Assembly: GCA_001724265.1 (NCBI GenBank)
Contig: MEDY01000032.1
Span: 1 to 64,000, forward strand
Length of the DNA stretch: 64,000 nt
Reading direction: 5' to 3'
Origin: Rhizaria sp. SCN 62-66
Lineage: Eukaryota > Rhizaria, unplaced
The notes beneath the pieces were generated by a model. That model was not told where the DNA came from. It did no database searches and saw only the letters and a list, made by a program, of their open reading frames with translations. Below are positions 1 through 9,187 of this stretch, piece after piece (position 1 is the first letter of the stretch; each line of letters starts with the position of its first letter). A program made the position numbers and the translations under genes.

Positions 1-1226
1 AATAAACCACGTAGTTTGATAACTTCTACGAAAGTGCGCCAAAGTCGCAAAAAAAGCGCGAAATCGCGTTTTTTAGTTGACGCTACATAGGGGTTATTAG
101 CTTTGTCGTAACTTTGTGCGAGGCTTGCGCCGTCGTTTGTTTCCACACATTCACTCGTCAGCGTCACGTGTACTACTTAATGTTAGTTTTGTCACTGGTT
201 TATTTTATATATTTTGTATAATCGTACGTGTTGTACGCACTTGTTTTTTTTAATTCGTTTGTTTTTGTTCTTCCTCTTCAGTTTTTCTCTTCTCTCAAAA
301 TAGTGATCATGTGCATCCTCTGCACTGTACTACGTCTGCTAGCGCACGTCAATTCAATTTCTTCACATCAAATTCTCTACAAATTAAGGTTCCATCGTAC
401 ACCTATCCCCCCTTCCCTTTGATTCACAACAAAAATCAACTGAGTCCCATCACCCAATCACAAGTCGCCACAAATGCCATTACCTCACCAACACGATTTG
501 CTGTAGTTTTTCATCACTTGTCTTGCTTTGATGTGTACCGCTGCCGTCCTATGCTGTAGTTTGCAGTAGTTGCATGGACTGTCTCGTGTTACGCAACTCA
601 GTTTGACTGAGTCCGGTTTTTAATCCCGCACGTTCTTTATAAGTGTTTGTTAACTCTTGCTCGCATCAGTGCTGGCACTTGCCCTTTGCTGCCGCGAGAT
701 TAATTTATATCCACACCCTACGTACGGGACTGGTTTCCTTTCTGAACTATGTTATCACGCGCGCTGTGGTGCGTGTGTTGGCTTTTGTGCTGCGTTTTTG
801 CAGACGTTGACTGTTTGAGTTGACTCCTTGAGTGTAGTTGATGTACTGAGCTGTTCTTTTTTGTTTGTTTGTTTGACGCCCGTACACCCCCTTTTTCATG
901 TTTTTTGAACTTCAAACATTCCATGTGATGCAGATACAGAATTATACTTTCTCCCTGTCCCTATACTCCCGATTATTTAGATCACCGATATGTGATCACT
1001 AATCCACGTGGGAAATGCAATGCCCCCTTGTGACTATGCCCCCTTGTGACTACACTCCCAAAATGCATTAGTGGTGTTCGGGATTCACTTCGAGCAAGGA
1101 TGAATCATTGACTCAAGCACTGTCATAACAACGTCATTTTGCAGCATCATTCAGGTTATGTGCTTAAAAAACGCATTGTGTTACAAATATTGTTTTTAAT
1201 TCATTGCCCTTCTTCGTTTGTCGCAG
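1..1226. other. Intergenic / 5' region of glutathione reductase
   Basis: The DNA is AT-richer than the genes and no reading frame here shows recognisable protein similarity. Short open frames at 228-559 are T-rich and look non-coding. The last 30 bases before the reductase ATG are pyrimidine-rich and end in CAG, so part of this stretch may be a 5'UTR intron. No tRNA A/B-box pair was seen. Confidence 0.5.
1207..1226 (+). other. Candidate 3' splice acceptor abutting the start codon
   Basis: A pyrimidine-rich tract ends in TCGCAG immediately before the reductase ATG at 1227. It resembles the acceptors of confirmed introns in this window, which end in TTCGCAG, TTTCGCAG and TTCCACAG. It could be the end of a 5'UTR intron or a trans-splicing acceptor. 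The matching donor is not certain; a GTACGG at 722 is one candidate, but the resulting intron would be about 500 bases, longer than the five confirmed ones. Confidence 0.4.
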
Positions 1227-3431
1227 ATGAACCCCACTAAGCTGAGCCACTTCGACGCTATCGTCATCGGCGGCGGCTCCGGCGGTCTCGCGGCCGCCCG
1301 CCGCGCGGCTCAGCGCGGTGCCCGCGTCGCGCTGGTCGAGATGGACGCGCTGGGCGGCACCTGCGTGAACCGCGGCTGCGTGCCTAAGAAGCTGATGTGG
1401 AACTCTGCTGGCATCATGTCGGACATGCGCCACCGCGCCACCGGTTTCGCCGTCCGTGGCATCGACGCCAGCGCCGCGCACTTCGACTGGGACGCCATGA
1501 AGGGTGCGCGCGAGGGTTACCTGGAGCGTCTGCACGGGATCTACCTCCGCAACCTTAAGAAGGACGGCGTGACGATCATCCGCGGCAAGGCGCGCTTCGC
1601 GTCCGTGCCCGAGTCTGCCACGGCTGCGCTCGCTGCCGAGGCGACGACCCCGGCCTTCACTGTGCACGTCGACCCCGTGCCGGGCGCGGACATGGGCTCG
1701 CGCACCACCGACGCTGCCTCGATGGTTATGGATACCCCCACCGGCGGCATCGTGTTTGACATCTTCCCGCAGTCGCTCCCGGCGCACGTCTACGGCGCCG
1801 ACGCCGCGCCCTCGGCCGCCGCAAAGGCCGACGGTACCGCCGGGTGCGTGATCCTCGCTTGCGGCGGCGCGCCTGTCCCCGTTTCGGCCCCCGGCGGCCA
1901 CCATGTGCTTGATTCCGACGCTCTCTTCCTGCTCCCCGACTTCTTCTCCAAGTCTCCCAGTCAGCCCCGCGTCGCCGTCATCGGCGGCGGGTACATCGGC
2001 GCCGAGATCGCGTCTCTGCTGACCGCGGTCCTGCCGCAGCGCGACGGCCCCCACGACGCGCGCGCCGGCGGCGCCGAGATCCCGCACCCCTTCATCGGCG
2101 CCGGCCCCGTCCGCTCACCGACGAACGCGGTCACTCTCATTGCGCGAACCTGCGTTCTCTCGTCGTTTGATGCTGATATCCGCGCTGCGCTTCACAAAGA
2201 GCTCTCGCGCGAGTCCATCGGTGTGGTCTCCGAGGCCGACGTGACGCACGTGCTGGCGCTGCCCCGCGGTGTCACCCCGGACACGGCGACTGAGGCACAG
2301 CGTGCGGCGTCCTGCGCGGCCCCCGAGATGAAGCCCAACAACAACAAGGAACACGTGACTGCCACGCGTGACTCGGCCGTCGACCGCTTCGTTAAGGATC
2401 GCGCCAGTGACCTCGTGTACTGGGTGCAAGTCGCAGTCCGCGGCGGTTCTATCGACGACTGCTCGTCCGCCCGCGGCGACCACACTCAGCGTGACGGCTA
2501 CACCGCCTGGTCGGGGCCGTACGACGCCGTGTTCTCCGCCATCGGCCGCGTCCCCGGACCATTTATCCCCGGCATCGACGACCTGGGTATTGCCCGCGTC
2601 ACCCGCAACACCGACCCCGTGACTGCGAACACCACTGCGGAGAACAACTGTGCGGCCCCCGCGTGGCCGGTGCGCGCTGCGATGCTCAACGACGCCCTCC
2701 GCGCGGCCGGGCTGGGCGCGCCCCCCGGGCAAGTGCTGGTTGATACGGCATGGCGCACCTCCGTTGCGGGCCTCTTCGCGGTTGGCGACGTGACCGACAA
2801 GCTGTCGCTGACGCCCGTCGCAATCGCGGCCGGCCGCCGCCTTGCGGACTGGGTTTGGGGCGGCCTGGGAACCGACACCGCGACGGGCGCGGACATGACG
2901 ACAGCGGAGGCGCTCACTGCCGCGCAGGGCGACGTGGCTCGGGCCACGGCGACGTTCGTGCCCGTGCCGATCAGCTGGGACGCCGTGCCCACGGTCGTTT
3001 TCACGCACCCACCCGTCGGGTCGGTTGGGCTGAGCGAGAAGCAGGCGCGCAAGGTGTACGGCGACAACGAGGACGCCGCGGCCGAGGGCGGGGTCAAGAT
3101 CTACAAGAGCGAATTTGTGCCCATGGACAACGCGTTTCAGGGGCTCGACGGCACGGACGAGGCTGAGATGCGCGAGCAGGCGGCGCAGATGACCAACAAG
3201 GGGTATGTGAAGCCGCGCACGACGATCAAGATGGTCTGCGCGCGCGTGCGCAACGCGGCGACGGGCAAGATCGACGAGCGCGTGGTCGGTGTGCATGTTG
3301 TAGGCGGCGGCGCTGATGAGATGACGCAGGGCTTCGCGGTGGCTGTCAACGCCAAGCTCAACAAGAAGCAGTTTGACCGCACGATTGCGATCCACCCCAC
3401 GGCGTCGGAGGAGGTTGTCACGATCGTCTAA
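1227..3431 (+). CDS. GSR: Glutathione reductase (FAD/NADPH disulfide oxidoreductase)
   Basis: The product reduces glutathione disulfide to glutathione with NADPH. The 734-residue protein opens with the FAD-binding GGGSGG loop near residue 13. The redox-active disulfide is in GGTCVNRGCVPKK (C46 and C51). A second dinucleotide fold carries GGGYIGAE, the FAD-contacting region reads GLFAVGDVTDK, and the C-terminal HPTASEE supplies the catalytic His-Glu pair (H723, E728). GRs are usually about 450-500 residues; the excess is Ala/Pro/Thr-rich insertions in surface loops. The start is the ATG at 1227, because it gives a normal short leader before the FAD loop and the upstream frame is pyrimidine-rich. 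No organelle presequence is evident. The stop is TAA. Thioredoxin or trypanothione reductase is less likely: there is no C-terminal selenocysteine/cysteine tail and the CVNRGC spacing is GR-like. Confidence 0.93.
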   Translation: MNPTKLSHFDAIVIGGGSGGLAAARRAAQRGARVALVEMDALGGTCVNRGCVPKKLMWNSAGIMSDMRHRATGFAVRGIDASAAHFDWDAMKGAREGYLERLHGIYLRNLKKDGVTIIRGKARFASVPESATAALAAEATTPAFTVHVDPVPGADMGSRTTDAASMVMDTPTGGIVFDIFPQSLPAHVYGADAAPSAAAKADGTAGCVILACGGAPVPVSAPGGHHVLDSDALFLLPDFFSKSPSQPRVAVIGGGYIGAEIASLLTAVLPQRDGPHDARAGGAEIPHPFIGAGPVRSPTNAVTLIARTCVLSSFDADIRAALHKELSRESIGVVSEADVTHVLALPRGVTPDTATEAQRAASCAAPEMKPNNNKEHVTATRDSAVDRFVKDRASDLVYWVQVAVRGGSIDDCSSARGDHTQRDGYTAWSGPYDAVFSAIGRVPGPFIPGIDDLGIARVTRNTDPVTANTTAENNCAAPAWPVRAAMLNDALRAAGLGAPPGQVLVDTAWRTSVAGLFAVGDVTDKLSLTPVAIAAGRRLADWVWGGLGTDTATGADMTTAEALTAAQGDVARATATFVPVPISWDAVPTVVFTHPPVGSVGLSEKQARKVYGDNEDAAAEGGVKIYKSEFVPMDNAFQGLDGTDEAEMREQAAQMTNKGYVKPRTTIKMVCARVRNAATGKIDERVVGVHVVGGGADEMTQGFAVAVNAKLNKKQFDRTIAIHPTASEEVVTIV

Positions 3432-3769
3432 GTTGAAGTCTTGGGTAGACTTACGGCGATAGGCGTCTATGTAGCCAGAAGTGACCGCTGTTGAATGATT
3501 TGTTCTTATTGTTTTCTTTCTCTGTTAAACGTAATTTTGTTTGCAGGCTGAATATAAGCCTTGATACACGCTTTTTCAAGTTATATTTGTTACGCACCAT
3601 TATTTATTGATTGATATATCTCATTTTGAATCCGAGTGTGGTGACCGGTCAATTTTTGTGGCTCGCGCGCTCTGGCAGGTTCAAAATGAGCCTTCGTTCA
3701 AAGATATGATCTGGACTCAAAGTTCCGTTAAGCCAGTAGAGAACAGTATATCTATTGTGTATATAGGAT
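3432..3769. other. Intergenic spacer, GSR to B9D2
   Basis: AT-rich spacer between two genes on the same strand. It should hold the reductase 3'UTR and the B9D2 promoter/5'UTR. I see no clear motif or coding frame. Confidence 0.5.
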
Positions 3770-4628
3770 ATGCCCGAAGGTACGTTAATTATACACTCTA
3801 AAATGATTATTATCTTGCAAAATCCCGCCTTTCTTATCTCTCGCTCGCCAAACCTCATCTCCTTTCTTCTCACCTCTTCCCGACGTCTTCCACAGTTCAC
3901 TTTGTCGGCGAGATCACAGGTGCACTGGGCCTGGAGAGCCCCGACATCTTTGCCAAGTGGAAGATTGTGCCCGGCGGCGGCTCCCTCGCAGCCACGTGGC
4001 GCGTACTCGACGGCGATTCCTCGGGACAGACGTGGCTTGCACAGCGCGGAGGCGACAACCTGGAAGAAGGTGTCTGGAACGAGCCTATCGACGTCAATTA
4101 TGCGTGCACGGGCGTTGTCGGATGGCCCAAGCTCTTTGTTGAAGTATACTCTTCCGACTCAGACAATCAAGTCGATCTAGGTACGGCTAATCAAACCAAA
4201 GCAACCCAATTCATTGTTCATCTTTCGACTGCTCGATTCATTCATGCTTCTTGCTTTGTATGGTCATCACATGAAATCATTCAATTAAACGTCGAATAAC
4301 ATGTATGACGAAGTACTCTACATTGTTGGTGCTTTATCTTGTTTCTCTGTTGTTTTCATTTGATACCTTCGCAGCGGGCTACGCGTGGTGCCACCTGCCG
4401 ACGACACCTGGCGAGCACATGCGCGAACTCCCCGTCTTCCGTCCCGGCGGCTCCGTCTACGACGACGTCGCTGCGCTCTTTGTTGGCGGCCACCCACGGT
4501 ACCAGGAGCCGTCGGTGATTCTGACGCCGGAGTCGCGTACGGGACACGGCGTGCAGAGCGTCGGCATTGTGAAGCTGAACGTGAGCGTCGTGCTCAGGGG
4601 GTTCGGCGGTCATGTCGTCTTTGCTTGA
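3770..4628 (+). CDS. B9D2: B9 domain-containing protein 2, ciliary transition zone
   Basis: Three exons: 3770-3779, 3896-4180 and 4375-4628, giving 182 residues (animal B9D2 is about 175). B9D2 works with B9D1 and MKS1 at the base of the cilium, where the transition zone gates membrane protein entry. The spliced start reads MPEVHFVGEITGALG, matching the conserved B9D2 N-terminus. Later matches are the DIFAKW strand, GWPKLFVEVYS, the AGYAWCHLP loop created across the exon 2/3 junction, and a C-terminal VSVVLRGF strand. Exon 1 is only ten bases (three codons plus one base). Both junctions split a codon after its first base, and both introns start GTACG. The stop is TGA. This gene implies that the organism or its recent ancestors can form flagella. 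Confidence 0.9.
3780..3895 (+). other. B9D2 intron 1
   Basis: 116-base intron with GTACGT donor and CTTCCACAG acceptor after a pyrimidine-rich tract. Removing it joins codon G|TT and restores the conserved PEVHFVGE start. Confidence 0.88.
4181..4374 (+). other. B9D2 intron 2
   Basis: 194-base intron with GTACGG donor and CCTTCGCAG acceptor. Splicing joins G|CG and produces the family-typical LAGYAWCHLP. Confidence 0.9.
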
Positions 4629-6491
4629 GCAATTAAACAGTCTTGATTCTTAATTGTCAATGTGTTGTTGCTATCATGATGATGCGTAATTGGGTCAGAA
4701 CCGCTTGGCAATCCTATTTCACTCAGTCGTTCGAACTCAGTACGATTTGGCCAGAAGCTTGCACCTATCACATCACGAGTGAAGTTCCTCGGCTTACGAC
4801 CGATGAGTGGAATAATACGAAGTTTATCTGATCATTACCACAAGTTATATCAGGATATTTGAATGTATTTTCTCTTGCGAATGAGACTAACATAAATTCC
4901 CGAATTATCACAGCAACAGTCAATACGAAGAGCTCATCTGACACACCGTCATATGGATTGCTCTCTCCATATCACATCGTAACTATTGCGGATCGTAGAT
5001 ATCTGGGAAAGTCGTGACACAATGTTTTGTGTATAAGCTTATATTCAAAAAAAAGTCAATGAAATCGCTTTAGGAGAGAAGTGGTGGAGCTATCAGGCCA
5101 AACGTTGATGGACTTGGTCGGGTTGTGATAGTGCAATATCAGTGGGACAGACATTTGCGCAGGTACTGTGATGCTGACGCTAATTGAAAAAACAAAAGAA
5201 GACACGAAGTACTGATGGTCAGAGAAACAAAGAGGGAACAAAACACGAGCAGGCATTTATACACATGGTGTACATGTGATTCCAGCGAAATGAGTGCTAA
5301 ACAGCGGAAAGTTTACTCTTCGCAATGTGAAGCTTCGTAATTCGGGGTCACATAGCCAACAGATGAACATGAAGAAACAAAAAACAGAGAGGTAATCATT
5401 GAAGTACATGGAAGAAACCAACCAAACGAAAGCAATTCACACAACACAGCCAAAAAATAATAATAGAGAAGCAGACCATATTTGTCAGGAAAAAAAGACA
5501 ATGGCAAAATAGCAACAGTAAGTACTGACACGACAAGTTGTAACATTGCGTAACAATGAGTACGTGCGACCGTAGCTGCGCGGAGATGTTTGTGCGTTGT
5601 GACTGTGTGTGTGCGTGTGTGCGCGCGCGTGTGTGGGCGTGTGTGGAAGTTTGCGATGTGGAATAAGAAAACGAGAGGAGCACAACAGATCATACAAAAA
5701 AGGACACATAACTAAAATCACTGGTGACAGAAGTGAAGTCAAAAGATTTACACACGAAAAACAAATACAGAGGTGGGAATCGTTTACGGGGGGATCCAAA
5801 TTACCATACGAGCAAACGCTGTAGTTGAGACTGAACATGACAAATACGAAGCAACGCAAAGCAAAAAGGTGTTAGTGCCCCCTTTACTATGCACAATCAT
5901 GGGCGAAATGGCAAGTGAGTTAGCGGAGAGTTCGCAATTGATCTGCTCTTGATTGACTATGCACACAGCACGTTAACACTGAATTGGTGTAACAAGAGCA
6001 TCCAAACGACGGATTCACGGGACACGCCAAAGAGGCGGAAATACATGATGATGCACAACAAAGAGTGAGAGCACATCATGCGTGCAGAGCGGCGTTGCAG
6101 TGGAGCGCTCAAAGTCAAGAGCATCACCACCGGAATCCAACGCTAAAGCAGCATGTTTCGAGCTTGAGATGATTATAATTGAGTGAAACTAACAAAGGAA
6201 TCGTAATTGGGACACGTGTACGAACACGTAGCACCAACGATTGTGTTCCTTGATCAACTTTTTTCTTTTTAAGTACAGAATAGATATAAACAGTGGGACA
6301 ATAGAAACTTAGAATCTCGACGACAAAAAGAAACCACAAAAAGAAGCAACATGAACAATAAACAAAAAAAGGAAAAGCTAAACATATCTTCAATCTAAAG
6401 TAAAATAAACGTGAGGCTTATCAAACAGAAAATCAACAGTTCTTGGACACATCCACACAGTTGAGTAGCAGTTGCATGTAGGTGTTTAGGT
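4629..6491. other. Intergenic region between convergent B9D2 and CDC25
   Basis: AT-rich 1.9 kb holding the 3' ends of two converging genes. Several short frames exist but none resembles a protein. The only notable element is an alternating purine-pyrimidine tract at 5604-5635. Confidence 0.5.
5604..5635. repeat. Alternating purine-pyrimidine (TG/CG) tract
   Basis: Thirty-two bases alternate strictly between pyrimidine and purine, with a CG-repeat core (about 5621-5629) flanked by TG repeats. Such tracts can adopt Z-DNA under negative supercoiling. It lies in the convergent intergenic region between B9D2 and CDC25. Confidence 0.8.
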
Positions 6492-9156
6492 TTAGTTATC
6501 TCCCTCGTCGAAATCAAGCGCCTTGGTGGCACTCTTCTTCTTTCCGCGCTGGCCGGGCCGCAGCGCGTCGACATCGACATCGTCGCCGCAGTCGAGATAG
6601 CTTCCAGCGGCGTCGACAGCGGCGGCAGTCGCGGTGTTGACGGTGGCGGCCGCGGGCGAGTCAGTCATGCTGACCCCTCCCTGCGTCCGGGCACCAGACA
6701 TCGTAGCATCAGTGGCCGCGAGTCTGGTGTAAACTCTGTCGGCTCTTGACAGCACGGGCGTCACCGCAGCGCCGAGCGCAGCGCCCGTGCCCAATATCGG
6801 CGTCGGTGGCGTGTTCGGCACAGCCGCAGCGACACGCGTGCGCCTGTCGTCGCTGGCCGGGACTGTGCAGCCGGTGATAAGAGCCAACCACTGTTCCGTG
6901 GTGCCCAGCGCGGCCGAACGCGTCTTGTCGTCGTTCTCCTCGTTCTTGATGCACGCCTTGAGGAATTCCTGCGACCGGTGGTACCCGACGCGTGCGTAGA
7001 TCTCACGCTGGTCGGATTCATCGAGCGCGCCTTCGTAGTTGCGCGGGGTGCCTCCCAGAACGTCAGGCCAGAAGTCGTCGGGTGAGTCGTGCAGGAAGTC
7101 GATCAACAGCCCGGCGGTGAGGAGCGGGAGCGGGCCACACATGAATCGCACGTGGGCAACGAGCGCGGCGGAGCACATGGCCTTCGCGCGGCGGTAGCGG
7201 CGCACGAGCTCATCGCACAGAGCCTTGAGGCCGTCGGTGGAGCAGACGTGCGAACCGAAGTGCCAGTGGCGGGCGCCGTCGAGCATGGCGAAAGAGCGGT
7301 GAGCGCTGTTCTCATGTTTCAGCATCGTGTTGATGCCGAGCGAGGAGTAGAGAGCGGCGGAATCGCCGGTCAACGTCTTCGGAGCGGATCCCTTTGTGGC
7401 GGCAGCGTTGCAAGACGCGGCAGTGTCGGCCGAGGCACTGTCAATATTACCAAACGCTTTGTTCCAGTCAGAGGCAGTGCTGTGCATGTCCTTGGCGGTG
7501 AAGCAGAGAGCACTGTGCTCGGCCGGGTCAATGCAACATTGCACGAAAAGACTGTTGAGGCTCTCGTCAGACACGACACGGAGACAGCGGTAGCCGCACG
7601 CACTCGGCTTGATCATCGCAGTGGGCGTGTGACAGTGTTTGTGACCGTGTCCGTGCGCATGGGCGTGGGCATGCGCGCCGTGGCGTGCCGGGTTGACCGC
7701 GGTCATGGCAATCGCACCGGCGGGCACGGTGGACGTGAACATCACAGGCCGCATGTCGCCAGAGCGAGCACCCGATGGCGCCACAGGCTGCTGCTGTTGC
7801 GCAGCGGCCGTGTTGCTAACGCTCGCGCACGAGACCGCGGTGGCTGTGAAAGCACGGGACACACGTGAGATCTGGAGCACACCCGCCGCACCAGTGCCGG
7901 TTCTGACAGCGTCTCTCGACGCGACCGAGCCGTCATCGACGTCGTCGGTGTCGCTGTCGTTGGCGCCACCGCCGCCAGCCGCGTTTGTGGTGCCGGCCGC
8001 GTACGGCCCGGTCAGAGCAGCGGCGGCGCTGCCGATGTTACTGTTGGCGGTGAGGCTCAGCTCGCGCATGGACGCGATGGGCGTGCTGACAGTGTTGAAC
8101 AAGCCCGTCTTGGCGGCTTGATGCATCGACTGCTGTTGTGCGATCGGGGGAACGGTAGGGACACGCGGATTAAACGTCCTGTCGTTCGCAGCAACGCTAC
8201 TATTCGAGTCATCATGAGCAGGCACCGGCGCGCTGCCGACAGAGAGCAGCGACACACATTGGCGCAGCATACTCGACGACGGAGTCTCCGTGTCGGCCCT
8301 GTTGGCCGCCGCAGCGATCGCAGCAGCTGCGGCGACAGCCGCGCTCGACGCCGCCGCGGCGGACGAGCTCTGCCCAGCGACGTTGGCGTGAGGGTGGCAT
8401 CCAATGGCGACAGCCGCGGCAGCGGCAGCGGCGCCGGCCGGGGTGGCCAGTGCCATGCGACTGACGCCGCCGCCGCTGGATGCAACAGAGGGCGACTGCA
8501 TCGGCATCGCGCCAGACCGCGCAGTGTCGAGGCACGTCGTGTTGAACGAGTCGTTGACGTCCAGCCCGAGCGGCGCCTTGTAGCCCGCGGCGAAAAACGA
8601 CTGGTCGCCGATGACGGCGGTGTTGGCAAACGTGTCGTCCTTGTCCTCGTCCTCGTCGTTGTCATCGCCGCCGTTGCTGCCGCCGGACGCGCGACGCGAG
8701 TTAGCAGAGCCCTTCGGCCTCGCGGCGTTGCTCGCCAGCGCGACAGAGTCCGGGACAGATTCGACGTGGCGGTCGTCATAGTCGGAGTCCGACAAGTCAA
8801 CTGCCGCGCACGACGACCGGCGGCCGCGTACGGCAGCGAACGCGGAGATGTTGCGCCGGCCGTAGGATACGCTGCGACTCGTGTCGCGCACGGTCGCGGC
8901 GGTGGGCGGCCAGATGGTGCCACTACTGGGGACAGTGGTTGCGGTCAACAATGAGGTGGAGGAACCGGCGCCCGCGAACGTGCCCCCGCCCCAGGCGACG
9001 GCCGTAGCCTCGGCGCCCTCAGCGATCGTGTGCAGCGCGAGAGAGCCATGGGCGTCGTCGCCCATGCTATTGCCAGCAGCACCAGTAGCGGCGGCAGCAG
9101 CGGCGACGGCGTTCGCGGAGACAGCGCCGGGAGCAGCGCCGTCCACGGTGACGCCA

Positions 9157-9187
<31 letters not shown>

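Noticed and set aside
1164-3395. Long minus-strand frames opposite glutathione reductase
   Set aside because: Arg/His/Gly-rich translations typical of antisense GC-rich frames; the plus strand carries all reductase motifs.
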